NCBI GenBank assembly: GCA_030642635.1
Contig: DAOWNK010000001.1
Location: 1 to 33,008, forward strand
Direction of reading: 5' to 3'
DNA: 33,008 bases
Source of the DNA: Pirellulales bacterium
GTDB taxonomy: Bacteria; Planctomycetota; Planctomycetia; Pirellulales; Thermoguttaceae
Notes under the pieces: model-generated
What the model saw: only the letters and a program-made list of their open reading frames with translations
Databases searched by the model: none
Told to the model about the DNA's origin: nothing
Made by a program: the position numbers and the translations under genes
In this document: positions 22,101-30,588 of the stretch, in pieces
How the letters are laid out: each line of letters begins with the position of its first letter
Numbering within the stretch: the first letter of the stretch is position 1

Positions 22101-24200
22101 TTACCCCACATCACCAAGCTCTAACGCCTTGCCGTAGCGGACCATCATCATGCGCCGCAGCCTGGCGTGATCGGGTTTTGACAGCCCGGGGTCGGCGATT
22201 ACCAACGTTTGCGCGTCGCGGCGGGCCTCGTTCAGCAATTCCGTATCACGCCTAAGATCGGCGATCATAAGCGGCGGCAAGCCGTGCTGCCGGGTGCCGA
22301 ACAGATCGCCGGGGCCGCGCAGCGCAAAGTCGGTCTCCGCCAACTCGAACCCGTCGGTGGTAGACGTGAACGCACGGAGCCGCTCGGCCGATTCCTCGCC
22401 GGTCGCTTCGGCAAACACGCAGCAGAAACCCGGAAAACTGCCGCGGCTGATCCGGCCTCGCAACTGGTGCAACTGGGCAAGGCCGAACCAATGGCCGTCC
22501 TCGATCGTCATAAGCGTGGCGTTGGGAACGTCCAGGCCCACCTCGACTACCGACGTGCAGACCAGCACTTGAATCTCGCCGCAGCGGAACTCGTCCATCA
22601 CGGCGTCCTTTTCCTCTGTGCTCATCCGGCCGTGGATCAGGCCCAGGCGAAATGCCTCAAGTTCGCCGTTGGCCAACGATTCGTAAGTCTCCTCCAGGTT
22701 GGCCGCCGCCGAGTGGTCAGACTCCTCGACCAGCGGCGTGACTACGTAACCTTGTCGGCCTTCGGTGAGCTTTTTGCGGAAGAACTCCCACCACTGCCCG
22801 CGCTTGTCCTCGCCGGCAAGATAGGTGTTTACCTTTTGCCGGCCCGGCGGACTGTCTCGCAAGGTCGAGATGTCCAGGTCGCCGAACAGCGTCATGGTAA
22901 CCGTCCGTGGTATGGGCGTTGCGGTCATTACCAGGTAGTGCGGATACGGCCCGGCCTGTTTGAGCGTTGCACGCTGTCGCACCCCGAACTTGTGCTGCTC
23001 GTCGATCACTACCAGGCCGAGTTTTGCAAACGACACGTCGTCTTGGATGATCGCCTGGGTGCCGACGACCAGATCGACCTGTCCGGCGGCAATTTGTTCG
23101 AGGACCGCGCTGCGCTGTTTCGGCGGGAGTCCACCGGTAAGCTGCGCACGGCGCACCTTGCCGGCGGCCAGCAGCTTTTCGAGCGTTTGGGCGTGCTGCC
23201 GGGCAAGCACCTCGGTAGGGGCCATCATCGCCGCCTGGTAGCCGTGTGCGACCGCCAGGAGCATCGCATAGACCGCCACCACCGTCTTGCCGCTGCCCAC
23301 GTCGCCTTGCAGCAGACGGTTCATCGGCATCGGGCCGCCCATGTCTGCGGCGATCTCGTCGATCGCCTGCTGCTGGCCGGCGGTCAACTCGAACGGGAAC
23401 AGCCGTCGTATTCGGGCGTCGATCAGTGCAGTGGCCTCCAACACCGGTGCGCGGTGCTCGTCGTGTTGCCGATGTCGCTTTACGGCCAAGGCGAGCTGCA
23501 ATATGAAAAGCTCCTGATAAACCAGCCGCCGCCTCGCCTTTTCAAGGCTCTCGTGATCGCTTGGGAAATGCACCTCCGGCAGCGCGCGACGCAGCGGCCA
23601 GAGGTCGTGTGCCTCAAGATATTCTGCCGGAAAGACCTCCTCCAGCAGATCGGTGTACGTCTCGAGTGCGGCGCGGACGATTTTACGCATCTGCCACTGT
23701 TGCAATCCCTCGGTGAGTGGATAAACCGGCAGGATTTCGCCGGTCGGTTCCTGTTCGTCTTCGGCGAGTGTTTCCACTCGCGGGTGCGCCATCTGCCAGA
23801 CCAGCCCCTCGTATTTCGGCTTGCCCGAGAGCATCACTCGCTGGCCGTTGCTGAACTTTTCTCGCATGAACGGCTGGTTGAACCACACCGCACGGACGTG
23901 TCCGGTTCGGCATCGCACGAGCACGCCCAAGATGCAGCGGCCCGGGCCGGTCGTGCGCAGGTCGATTTCCTCGACCACACCGCAGACGCTTTGCAGGGAG
24001 CCTTCTTCCAGGTCGGTCACTTCGCGCCGGTCGGTCATGTCCTGATAATCGCGAGGGAAGAAGAACAGCACCTCGCCGGCGGTGCTAAGTCCGAGCCGTC
24101 CAACGACTTCCGTCCGATGCGGCCCGACCCCTTTGAGGAATTGCACCGGCGTGGCGAGCACTTCGGCGGACGATTTTTCGCGTGAATCCATGCCGACCAT
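22101..24200 (-). CDS. recG: ATP-dependent DNA helicase RecG
   Basis: A 699-residue RecG, close to the 693 of E. coli. RecG remodels stalled replication forks and branch-migrates Holliday junctions. Order: N-terminal helical and wedge/OB domain (~15-270, starting TPVQFLKGVGPHR), helicase lobe 1 with Walker A GDVGSGKT (299-306) and the RecG-type DEQHKFG (400-406), MTATPIPRT, then lobe 2 with IHGRMSTEEK, VEVGLDVPNAT and QLHQLRGRISRG, and the C-terminal TRG-like end. The usual AERFGLAQ reads GHWFGLAQ here, a small departure near motif VI. ATG 24191 is a possible alternative start. It diverges from the small antitoxin-like gene at 24344. Confidence 0.97.
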   Translation of the reverse strand: MVGMDSREKSSAEVLATPVQFLKGVGPHRTEVVGRLGLSTAGEVLFFFPRDYQDMTDRREVTDLEEGSLQSVCGVVEEIDLRTTGPGRCILGVLVRCRTGHVRAVWFNQPFMREKFSNGQRVMLSGKPKYEGLVWQMAHPRVETLAEDEQEPTGEILPVYPLTEGLQQWQMRKIVRAALETYTDLLEEVFPAEYLEAHDLWPLRRALPEVHFPSDHESLEKARRRLVYQELFILQLALAVKRHRQHDEHRAPVLEATALIDARIRRLFPFELTAGQQQAIDEIAADMGGPMPMNRLLQGDVGSGKTVVAVYAMLLAVAHGYQAAMMAPTEVLARQHAQTLEKLLAAGKVRRAQLTGGLPPKQRSAVLEQIAAGQVDLVVGTQAIIQDDVSFAKLGLVVIDEQHKFGVRQRATLKQAGPYPHYLVMTATPIPRTVTMTLFGDLDISTLRDSPPGRQKVNTYLAGEDKRGQWWEFFRKKLTEGRQGYVVTPLVEESDHSAAANLEETYESLANGELEAFRLGLIHGRMSTEEKDAVMDEFRCGEIQVLVCTSVVEVGLDVPNATLMTIEDGHWFGLAQLHQLRGRISRGSFPGFCCVFAEATGEESAERLRAFTSTTDGFELAETDFALRGPGDLFGTRQHGLPPLMIADLRRDTELLNEARRDAQTLVIADPGLSKPDHARLRRMMMVRYGKALELGDVG

Positions 24201-24202
24201 TG

Positions 24203-24221
24203 TAGCCGCTTGCGGCCTAGC
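24203..24221. repeat. GCCGCTTGCGGC palindrome before recG
   Basis: TAGCCGCTTGCGGCCTAGC lies two bases upstream of the recG start codon, another case of this family abutting a start. Confidence 0.8.
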
Positions 24222-24246
24222 ATGAAAGAAGTAAGCGGATGCTGAT

Positions 24247-24271
24247 GTTTAGCGGCCGCCGGTACGGCGGC
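24247..24271 (+). repeat. Solo GTTTAGCGGCC-type element
   Basis: Second copy of the 25-bp element at 3108-3132, differing only in the loop base. It ends 12 bp before the -35 box at 24283. Confidence 0.8.
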
Positions 24272-24282
24272 TTGGCCGCCCG

Positions 24283-24311
24283 TTTACATGCAGGTGGGAA
24301 CGTGCTATAAT
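24283..24311 (+). promoter_or_regulatory. Near-consensus sigma70 promoter with extended -10
   Basis: TTTACA (24283-24288), 17-bp spacer and a perfect TATAAT (24306-24311) preceded by TGC. It drives the small gene at 24344 with a leader of roughly 26 nt. Confidence 0.8.
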
Positions 24312-24343
24312 ATGTAGTGGGTGAATTGAATGAGGAGGCAGTC

Positions 24344-24583
24344 ATGATTTGTCGCGGTCATGTGAAGAATGGCGTGGTCGTATTGGACGATACGGTGACG
24401 TTGCCGGAGGGACTTGCCGTGCAGGTTGAACTTCCCGCCGGTGAGCCGGAAGAGCCGGTGCTGGACAACAGCAGACAGACGCTCGGCCGGAAGCTGCTGA
24501 AGTACGCTGGGAAGGCCGTTGGATTGCCACTAGATGCGGCACGCAACCACGATCATTATCTATACGGCATACCTAAGAAATGA
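24344..24583 (+). CDS. Small antitoxin-like protein with NHDHYLYG tail
   Basis: 79 residues beginning MICRGHVKNGVVVLDDTVTL, which matches the beta-rich start of AF2212/DUF104-type antitoxins, and ending ARNHDHYLYGIPKK, a tail I associate with small planctomycete and cyanobacterial proteins found next to PIN-domain toxins. ATG 24344 is set by GGAGG at 24334-24338, five bases upstream; the frame extends nine codons further without a ribosome site. A strong promoter lies at 24283-24311. No PIN gene follows (rnhA lies just downstream on the other strand), so the antitoxin is solitary or has another role. The family assignment is moderate. Confidence 0.7.
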   Translation: MICRGHVKNGVVVLDDTVTLPEGLAVQVELPAGEPEEPVLDNSRQTLGRKLLKYAGKAVGLPLDAARNHDHYLYGIPKK

Positions 24584-24593
24584 CAACTGACCG

Positions 24594-25061
24594 CTACAAA
24601 TACTTTTGATACGCCGCCACCGCCAGGGTATCGCAGCGCTCGTTTTCCGGGTGTCCGCTGTGGCCGCGAACGTGTGTGAACTCGACGCAGTGCCGGCCGA
24701 GCAACTCGTCGAGCCGCCGCCAAAGGTCCTCGTTTTTCACTTCGGCCCAACGTCCCTTCTCGCGGCGTCGCCATCCGTTGGCTTTCCACTTCGGCAGCCA
24801 CTCGGTGATGCCCTTGCCGACGTAGACGCTGTCGGTGATCAATTCGACGTGTGTGGGGCGATTGAGCGACTCCAGGCCGCGCACCACGGCGGTCATCTCC
24901 ATGCGATTGTTGGTGGTTTCTCGCTCGGCGCCGACCCCTTCCTTCTCCTTGCCCGAGGCGACGTGCCGCAGCACGAACGCCCAGCCGCCGGGGCCGGGGT
25001 TGCCGCTGCAACCGCCGTCGGTGAAAAGTTGGACTTCCGGGGTGAACATAGCTCCGTGCAT
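24594..25061 (-). CDS. rnhA: Ribonuclease HI
   Basis: A 155-residue type 1 RNase H, which cuts RNA in RNA-DNA hybrids. The catalytic set is complete: Asp15 in FTDGGCSGNPGPGG, Glu55 in NNRMEMTA, Asp77 in ITDSVYV, His134 and Asp144 in HVRGHSGHPENERCD. The length and the handle region (KWKANGWRRREKGRW) match the E. coli enzyme. The start may be ATG 25061 or ATG 25049; neither has a clear Shine-Dalgarno sequence. It lies 48 bp downstream of the sensor kinase gene and on the same strand as priA, so the three may share a transcript. Confidence 0.97.
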   Translation of the reverse strand: MHGAMFTPEVQLFTDGGCSGNPGPGGWAFVLRHVASGKEKEGVGAERETTNNRMEMTAVVRGLESLNRPTHVELITDSVYVGKGITEWLPKWKANGWRRREKGRWAEVKNEDLWRRLDELLGRHCVEFTHVRGHSGHPENERCDTLAVAAYQKYL

Positions 25062-25109
25062 TTGCCAATCGCTACGCGCCGAGCGAGCTAGGCGGCTAAA
25101 CTGAATTAT

Positions 25110-26870
25110 TTATGGCGACTCGGCTACAATGTGCTCATGCGGTAAAGCATATCGCGGCCTGGTGAATTCCTCTAGCTCTTCGACCAGCGCCGAATCCAAC
25201 CGAGGTTGTTCCTGGAGCATCCACGGCAGGCGGACCGTGAACGTGCTGCCGCTGCCTAGTTCGCTTTCGAGCGATACCTCGCCGCCGAGCAACTTGCACA
25301 ACTCCTTGACAATCGACAGCCCCAACCCGGTGCCGGAATATTCTCGGGTCATGGCGTCTCCGCTGGGCACGCCCGTGCGACCCTGCCGAAACTTCTCGAA
25401 GATCGACTGTCGGTCTTCCTCTGCTATGCCCACGCCCGTGTCGCTGACTTGCATTACAAGAAACCCGGTCGCGTCGCTTCGGGCGTCGACGGTAATTCGG
25501 CCGCCTTCCGGGGTGAACTTCACCGCGTTAGAAAGCAGGTTGTTCAGTATCTGCTGCACTCGGGCCTGGTCCTGGTGCATCGCCGGCAGGTCGCTTTGAA
25601 TTCGGGCGTTCAGGTCGATGTTCTTCTTTTCCACCAGCGGACGCGCCATGTCGCACTGGGCATGTACGACCTGGCCGATGTGGAAATCGGCCAGCCGCGT
25701 GTCCATCTTGCCGCTCTCGATCTTCGCCAGGTCGAGGATGTCGTTGATCATCTCCAGCAGCATCCTGCCGGAAGTTCGAATGTTCTCGACGTATCGCTTC
25801 TGCTTCTCGTCCAGCGAGTCGATCGCCACGAGCACGTCGCTGAAACCCAGTATGCTGTTAAGCGGTGTGCGCAACTCGTGGCTCATGGTGGCCAGGAAGT
25901 CGCTTTTGATGGTGTTCATCTCGTACAGCCGCATGTTCACCTGCGCCAGTTCGTCCACCTTGCCGTCCAGGTCGACGTTGACTTCACGGAGTTCGTCCTG
26001 GATGGTGACAAGGTGCCGCAACATGCGGTTGAACGCCACCGCGAGCGACTCGAACTCGTCTCCGGTGTGGATATCCGCCCGCTGCGAGATGTCGCCGCGG
26101 CTGATCGCTATGCTCACCTCGCGCAGGTGCCGCAGCGGCTTGACGATCACGTACCGAACGATTACGTACGAGGCGACCATCGCCAAAAACATCGTGACGA
26201 TGGCAGTGGCCAGCAGCATGGCACGGTTCAAATTCAGCGTTTTTTGTGTAGGTCCGTTCGGGATGATCACCTTGACAATGCCCATCAGGTCGCCCTCGGC
26301 CAACGGAGCGGCGCCGGTCATGCCGCTGCCGCTAAGGGTCAGTCCACCGTCGGGCGAGGCGCCCGAAAGCATCGCGTTATGGCACACTACACAGGAGGAG
26401 GCCTCGGCGTAGATCGGCTGATAGTACTGGTACTCGTTGCTGGACGGCACGAGGCGTTCGAAGAACCATGGTCCGTCCGAATCGGCAGGTCGTTCGACCT
26501 GGACTTGGGTAAACTTATCTACGACGTCCCATTCGAAGTCGTCGCTCGGCGCGCCGACGCCGTCGGTGGCCGCCGGCCGAAGGAATCGCCACTTGTACTG
26601 TTCCTTGCTGAGCCGCTCGGTCAATTCCTGTACTAACGGTAGAAAATTCTCGTTGGTCTCAAGATTTTTCCAGTGTGTGATGTACAGTACACGATCGACC
26701 AGCAGCCGGCCCATTATACGATTCTGGCGGTTGACCAACTTCTCCGTCTGGCTGCCGTACCACCAAAAGCTGGCGGTAATCAATACAAACAGACATCCGC
26801 CGAACAGGAACCGGCACTTCCGCTCCAGGCTCGTCTCGCCTAACACTCGCTTGATCGACTGATAAGACAT
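25110..26870 (-). CDS. Membrane sensor histidine kinase with c-type haem motif
   Basis: A 586-residue hybrid of sensor and kinase. Order: membrane helix (~20-40), periplasmic domain (~41-215) of the DUF3365/Tll0287-like type with a CVVCH haem-attachment motif (Cys160, Cys163, His164), second membrane helix (~217-242), HAMP (~243-295), coiled coil, HisKA with phosphorylated His331 in MSHELRTPLN, and HATPase with NNLLSNAVKF, DTGVGI and GTGLGLS. The CxxCH motif implies a covalently bound haem sensing redox state, oxygen or NO, though the ligand is unproven. No response regulator lies nearby. It sits between priA and rnhA on the same strand with gaps of 41 and 48 bp. Confidence 0.93.
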   Translation of the reverse strand: MSYQSIKRVLGETSLERKCRFLFGGCLFVLITASFWWYGSQTEKLVNRQNRIMGRLLVDRVLYITHWKNLETNENFLPLVQELTERLSKEQYKWRFLRPAATDGVGAPSDDFEWDVVDKFTQVQVERPADSDGPWFFERLVPSSNEYQYYQPIYAEASSCVVCHNAMLSGASPDGGLTLSGSGMTGAAPLAEGDLMGIVKVIIPNGPTQKTLNLNRAMLLATAIVTMFLAMVASYVIVRYVIVKPLRHLREVSIAISRGDISQRADIHTGDEFESLAVAFNRMLRHLVTIQDELREVNVDLDGKVDELAQVNMRLYEMNTIKSDFLATMSHELRTPLNSILGFSDVLVAIDSLDEKQKRYVENIRTSGRMLLEMINDILDLAKIESGKMDTRLADFHIGQVVHAQCDMARPLVEKKNIDLNARIQSDLPAMHQDQARVQQILNNLLSNAVKFTPEGGRITVDARSDATGFLVMQVSDTGVGIAEEDRQSIFEKFRQGRTGVPSGDAMTREYSGTGLGLSIVKELCKLLGGEVSLESELGSGSTFTVRLPWMLQEQPRLDSALVEELEEFTRPRYALPHEHIVAESP

Positions 26871-26911
26871 GGGCGCATTTTACGTCAATTGCGGCAGCGA
26901 CGCCAGAGCGA

Positions 26912-29242
26912 CTACATCATATCCAGCGGGTCCACATCGACGATCCACTGCACGTCTTCCGGCGGTTTCAAGTCGGCCGTGGCCTGGCGCACCGCCGCGC
27001 GGAGCCGCTCGCCGTCGTGGCCCTGCAACTGTATCTGAAAACGATATTTGCCTCGCAGTCGGGCAAACGGGGCCGGGGCCGGGCCGAGGACACGGGCGGC
27101 TGCTTTCTGTTGCTTCAGCGCAATGTCCAATCGCTTTGAGAGTTCATCGGCGAACTCGGCGGTCGTCGACTCCACCGGACCGCGTATTACCAACCGAACC
27201 ATCGCGGCAAACGGCGGATAGCGCAGCATCTTGCGGATCGGCAACTCGCCGGCGGCAAACGCTGCGTAGTCGTGTCGGGTCGCCGCGTGGACGGCCGGAT
27301 GATCGGGGCTGTACGTCTGCACGAGCACCCGGCCGCCCTTCTCGCCGCGTCCGGTTCGGCCGGCCACTTGGGTAATTAAGTGAAACGTCCGCTCGGCCGC
27401 ACGGAAGTCGGGCAGATGCAGCGCCGTGTCGGCGTTGATCACACCGACCAGCGTGACGTTCGGAAAGTCCAACCCCTTGGCGATCATCTGCGTACCCAGC
27501 AGAATTTTCACCTCGCCGGAGCGAAACGCAGCCAACGCCCGACCGTGGGCGTCACGGCCCTGCATCGTGTCGGTATCCATCCGCAGGCAGTTTGCGCCCG
27601 GAAATCGGCGACGCACCTCCGACTCCAACCGCTGTGTGCCAAGCCCACCGTAACGGATGCCGGTAAAATCGCACTGTGGACACGCCGTAGGCGCCGGCAC
27701 CTCGTAGTCGCAGTAGTGGCACAAGGCGATCTCCTCGGTACGATGGTGCGTCAGCGCGATGTCGCACTCCGGGCAACGCATCACGTGCCCACATGCCGGA
27801 CACTGGATGTGGGTAGCGAACCCACGGCGATTCAAAAGCAGTATCACCTGCCCGCCGCCGTCAAGCGCAGCGACAATCGCCGTGTGCAACTGCCGGCTGA
27901 TTGCCCCGTGCGACGAGTGGCCGGATTTACCCACGCGCAGGTCGATCGTTCCGACGTGCGGCATGGGGCGATTCAACACGCGACGCGGCATCTCGACCAA
28001 CGTGTACTCGCCGGTCTTGGCACGGTGCCAACTCTCAAGCGACGGCGTGGCCGAGCCGAGCACCAACGGCACGTCTTCTGCACTCGCTCTGGCGATGGCC
28101 ACGTCCCGGGCGTGGTATCGTGGGGCGGTCGATTGCTTGAACGACGACTCGTGTTCCTCGTCCAGCACGATCAGCCCGAGGTCCGGCGTCGGGGCGAATA
28201 TCGCGCTGCGGGCGCCGACCACCACCGAAACCTCGCCCTCGACGATTCGCTGCCAGTGCCAATGCCGCTCGGCGTCGGTTAAGTGGCTGTGCAGCACCGC
28301 TATCTCGCCGAACCGAGATCGGAACCGCTCGACCGTTTGAGGGGTCAGGCTGATCTCCGGAACCAACACGATCGCCTGGCGGCCGAAACGGACCACCTCG
28401 CGGATTGCCTGCATGTAAACCTCGGTTTTGCCGCTGCCAGTCACGCCGTGGATCAGTACGGTTTTGTGCTCTCGTGAATTCAACGCAGTAAGTACGGCAT
28501 CAAGGGCGCGTTGTTGGTCGGGGTTCAGCTTCAAGTATTTTACCGGCGAGCCCCCAGGTTTATCCTGGGGCAAAGCTTGGCGCGGGGATAAACCCCGCGG
28601 CTCGCTGATTTCATGGCGGATATTTTGCACCCGACCGGTCTGTGAACGGATCAGCCCTTTGCGGCGTAGCGAGGTGATCGGCCCCTGTGTGCACTTTGCA
28701 GCCCGAGCCAGCTCGCCGGGTGTGAACGGACGATCGAACGCAGCCAGCACCTTCATAACTACGGCCTGCTTCTCTGGCAGTTTTAACTCGAGGAGTCGTT
28801 CGGCCGCCTCGGGGTTGATGCTTAAAAGCGTCGTCAGCCGCGTGCCGGCCTTTACGCGCACCCCGGCCGGCAGGACCGTCTCCAACACCGTAGACCATCC
28901 GCACAGGTAGCGGTCCGCAATCCATCGAGTAAGCCGCAGCATGGCGGGCGAGAGCAGGCTGCGACGGTCGATCAGTTCGCCGACCGGTTTGAGTCGCCTG
29001 GGACCGGACGCCTTGCTTTCCAGCCGGACACAATAGCCGGTTCGCAGCCGGTCGTTTCTGCCAAGCGGCACCCGCACCCGACAGCCCGGCTCAATCCGGT
29101 CGCGTAATTCATCGGGCACGGCGTAGTCGAACTGCAATTCCGGCCCGTCGAGCAAAACCACCGTGGCGACGAATTGCTCGGCCTGGTCGTCCTCGTCCCA
29201 GGGTTCCGGCTCGGTGTTGAAGAGGTTTTGCTGTTCGGGCAT
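26912..29242 (-). CDS. priA: Primosomal replication-restart helicase PriA
   Basis: A 776-residue PriA, which reloads the replisome at abandoned forks. Order: 3'-DNA-binding domain (~20-125), winged helix (~150-205), a linker, helicase lobe 1 with Walker A GVTGSGKT (266-273) and DEEH (361-364), the zinc-binding cysteine cluster (481-524; CPACGHVMRCPEC, CHYC, CPQC), lobe 2 with GLGTQRLESE, and the C-terminal domain. Residues ~213-233 (SEPRGLSPRQALPQDKPGG) are encoded by an inverted palindromic repeat pair at 28546-28605 that has entered in frame in the linker. It diverges from nadD with 58 bp between the start codons. Confidence 0.97.
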   Translation of the reverse strand: MPEQQNLFNTEPEPWDEDDQAEQFVATVVLLDGPELQFDYAVPDELRDRIEPGCRVRVPLGRNDRLRTGYCVRLESKASGPRRLKPVGELIDRRSLLSPAMLRLTRWIADRYLCGWSTVLETVLPAGVRVKAGTRLTTLLSINPEAAERLLELKLPEKQAVVMKVLAAFDRPFTPGELARAAKCTQGPITSLRRKGLIRSQTGRVQNIRHEISEPRGLSPRQALPQDKPGGSPVKYLKLNPDQQRALDAVLTALNSREHKTVLIHGVTGSGKTEVYMQAIREVVRFGRQAIVLVPEISLTPQTVERFRSRFGEIAVLHSHLTDAERHWHWQRIVEGEVSVVVGARSAIFAPTPDLGLIVLDEEHESSFKQSTAPRYHARDVAIARASAEDVPLVLGSATPSLESWHRAKTGEYTLVEMPRRVLNRPMPHVGTIDLRVGKSGHSSHGAISRQLHTAIVAALDGGGQVILLLNRRGFATHIQCPACGHVMRCPECDIALTHHRTEEIALCHYCDYEVPAPTACPQCDFTGIRYGGLGTQRLESEVRRRFPGANCLRMDTDTMQGRDAHGRALAAFRSGEVKILLGTQMIAKGLDFPNVTLVGVINADTALHLPDFRAAERTFHLITQVAGRTGRGEKGGRVLVQTYSPDHPAVHAATRHDYAAFAAGELPIRKMLRYPPFAAMVRLVIRGPVESTTAEFADELSKRLDIALKQQKAAARVLGPAPAPFARLRGKYRFQIQLQGHDGERLRAAVRQATADLKPPEDVQWIVDVDPLDMM
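28546..28605. repeat. Palindrome pair inserted in frame within priA
   Basis: GCGAGCC (28546-28552) and GGCTCGC (28599-28605) bound two hairpins: CCCCAGG-TTTAT-CCTGGGG (28552-28570) and CGCGGGG-ATAAA-CCCCGCG (28581-28599). The loops are reverse complements, so these are inverted copies of one element. The pair spans 60 bp, exactly 20 codons, and keeps the priA frame. Confidence 0.88.
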
Positions 29243-29300
29243 GGCTTAATATGGTAGAATATCCCATCGACAACACACATTTTCAAGACATGGCAAAACA

Positions 29301-30011
29301 ATGCGATTAGGCATCTTCGGCGGAACTTTCGACCCGGTGCACTACGGACACCTGCTGCTGGCCGAGTGTTGCCGCCAGCAGTGCCGGCTGGACGAGGTGT
29401 GGTTTCTGCCGGCCGCGGTGCCGCCGCACAAGCAAAATCACGACCTGACGCCCGCCGAGGTCAGAATTGAAATGCTCGAGTTGGCCGTTGCCGGACATTC
29501 GGCGTTTTCGGTCTGCCGATACGAGATCGACCGCGGCGGGGTCAATTACACGGCCGACACGCTGGCTCATTTTTGCAAAGAAGACCCAAGTCGAGAGCTG
29601 TTTTTTCTGCTGGGTGCCGACATGCTCAACGATCTGCCAAACTGGCGTGAGCCGGAGCGGGTGTGCGAGTCGGCTATTCCAATCGTAGTTTGCCGTTCCG
29701 GGTTGCCCGAGCCGGACTTCGGCTGCCTGGCGGAAATCACCTCATCGGAGCAGGTCGAGCAGATTCGCCGTGGCCGGGTCGAGATGCTTCAGATCGGCAT
29801 CAGCAGCACGGATATCCGCCGCCGCGTGCCCGCCGGGCTGAGTATTCGCTATCAAACCCCCCGCGCAGTGGAGAAATTCATTGAGATGCAGGGGTTATAT
29901 TTGTTGGAAGAGCAGGAAAATCGAATTGACGCAGAAGAAGCCGAAAAGGCGTTAGCCGAGTCGGACCAGCGGATTCCCTACGAACAAGTCCGTCGCGAGT
30001 TAGAGTTATAA
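29301..30011 (+). CDS. nadD: Nicotinate-nucleotide adenylyltransferase NadD with extra tail
   Basis: A 236-residue NadD, which adenylates nicotinate mononucleotide in NAD synthesis. The nucleotidyltransferase signature GGTFDPVHYGHLLLAE, PPHK and the ISSTDIRRR motif are all present. The catalytic domain ends near residue 200 (EKFIEMQGLYL), where the family usually ends. A further ~36 residues (including RIDAEEAEKALAESDQRIPY) follow and resemble the C-terminus of RelB/RHH-type antitoxins. They could be a fused antitoxin remnant or a simple lineage extension. A TAGAAT box at 29255-29260 may be its -10 element; the -35 is poor. The stop is one base from the convergent next gene. Confidence 0.95.
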   Translation: MRLGIFGGTFDPVHYGHLLLAECCRQQCRLDEVWFLPAAVPPHKQNHDLTPAEVRIEMLELAVAGHSAFSVCRYEIDRGGVNYTADTLAHFCKEDPSRELFFLLGADMLNDLPNWREPERVCESAIPIVVCRSGLPEPDFGCLAEITSSEQVEQIRRGRVEMLQIGISSTDIRRRVPAGLSIRYQTPRAVEKFIEMQGLYLLEEQENRIDAEEAEKALAESDQRIPYEQVRRELEL

Positions 30012-30012
30012 A

Positions 30013-30273
30013 CTACGCACTCTTCCGCATCACAAGCAGCTTGCGTAACTGGTCCGGCATGGGCAACACGGCGGCATCTACCTCGCGGCGCAACGTCTCC
30101 AGAACCTGATCGAGTTGATCCATCGGGCCGAGTGCCAGATCGAGGAAGATAATCTTCCGGCCCAGCACTTCGCATCCGCCGCCGCCGACACCACCAAGCC
30201 ATTCTTGACGAACCTGGTACCCCAGCCGCGCGGCCAGATCGAGCGCATGGTCCAACAGTTCTACCGTGTGCAT
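30013..30273 (-). CDS. Small conserved-looking protein convergent with nadD
   Basis: An 86-residue protein (MHTVELLDHALDLAARLGYQ, then EWLGGVGGGGCEVLGRK and IIFLDLALGPMDQLDQVLETL). The pattern, an amphipathic helix, a Gly-rich turn with one cysteine, a short strand with FLDLA and a second helix, is one I believe recurs in planctomycete hypotheticals, but I cannot name the family. ATG 30273 is chosen because it has a GGGGA motif eight bases upstream; the frame extends into the palindrome pair at 30299-30385, which would be an unlikely N-terminus. Its stop lies one base from the nadD stop. Function unknown. Confidence 0.65.
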   Translation of the reverse strand: MHTVELLDHALDLAARLGYQVRQEWLGGVGGGGCEVLGRKIIFLDLALGPMDQLDQVLETLRREVDAAVLPMPDQLRKLLVMRKSA

Positions 30274-30298
30274 CCCAGCTTCCCCAAATCTCCTATTA

Positions 30299-30385
30299 GC
30301 TTTCAGTAGGCCGGGTCGTGACCCGGCAAATTGGACGACATTGCGGCAAACCATTGCCGGGTTTCCAACCCGGCCTACTGAAAGC
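30299..30385. repeat. 87-bp inverted pair of GTAG-hairpin REP elements
   Basis: Outer arms GCTTTCAGTAGG (30299-30310) and CCTACTGAAAGC (30374-30385) are exact reverse complements. Inner hairpins are GCCGGGT-CGTG-ACCCGGC (30310-30327) and GCCGGGTT-TCC-AACCCGGC (30356-30374). GTAG directly precedes the first hairpin and CTAC follows the second, the classic REP arrangement. The rest of 30386-30588 shows no gene. Confidence 0.92.
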
Positions 30386-30588
30386 CGACAGCTTACCCTA
30401 TTAGCTTACAGTTGCCCAGCCGAGTTCGACGATACGGAAAATGCGACTAACTTCTTTTCCTGCAAGGAGTTAAGACACGGGATTCAGGAAAAACAGCGAG
30501 GACACCATCGACGTGGCAGGAAAGTAAAAATGGTGTTTCGCGCGGAGTTCTAACGATCAGGCATTCCAGCCGGAGTTGAAAGTTATTT

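Noticed and set aside
22209..24185. 658-residue open frame antisense to recG
   Set aside because: RecG on the other strand has complete helicase motifs; this frame is a codon-bias shadow with no recognisable domain.
25449..26636. 395-residue frame antisense to the sensor kinase
   Set aside because: The kinase strand contains HisKA and HATPase motifs; the antisense product shows no domain.
30266..30553. 95-residue plus-strand frame downstream of nadD
   Set aside because: It reads through the 87-bp palindrome pair and has no ribosome site or family resemblance.
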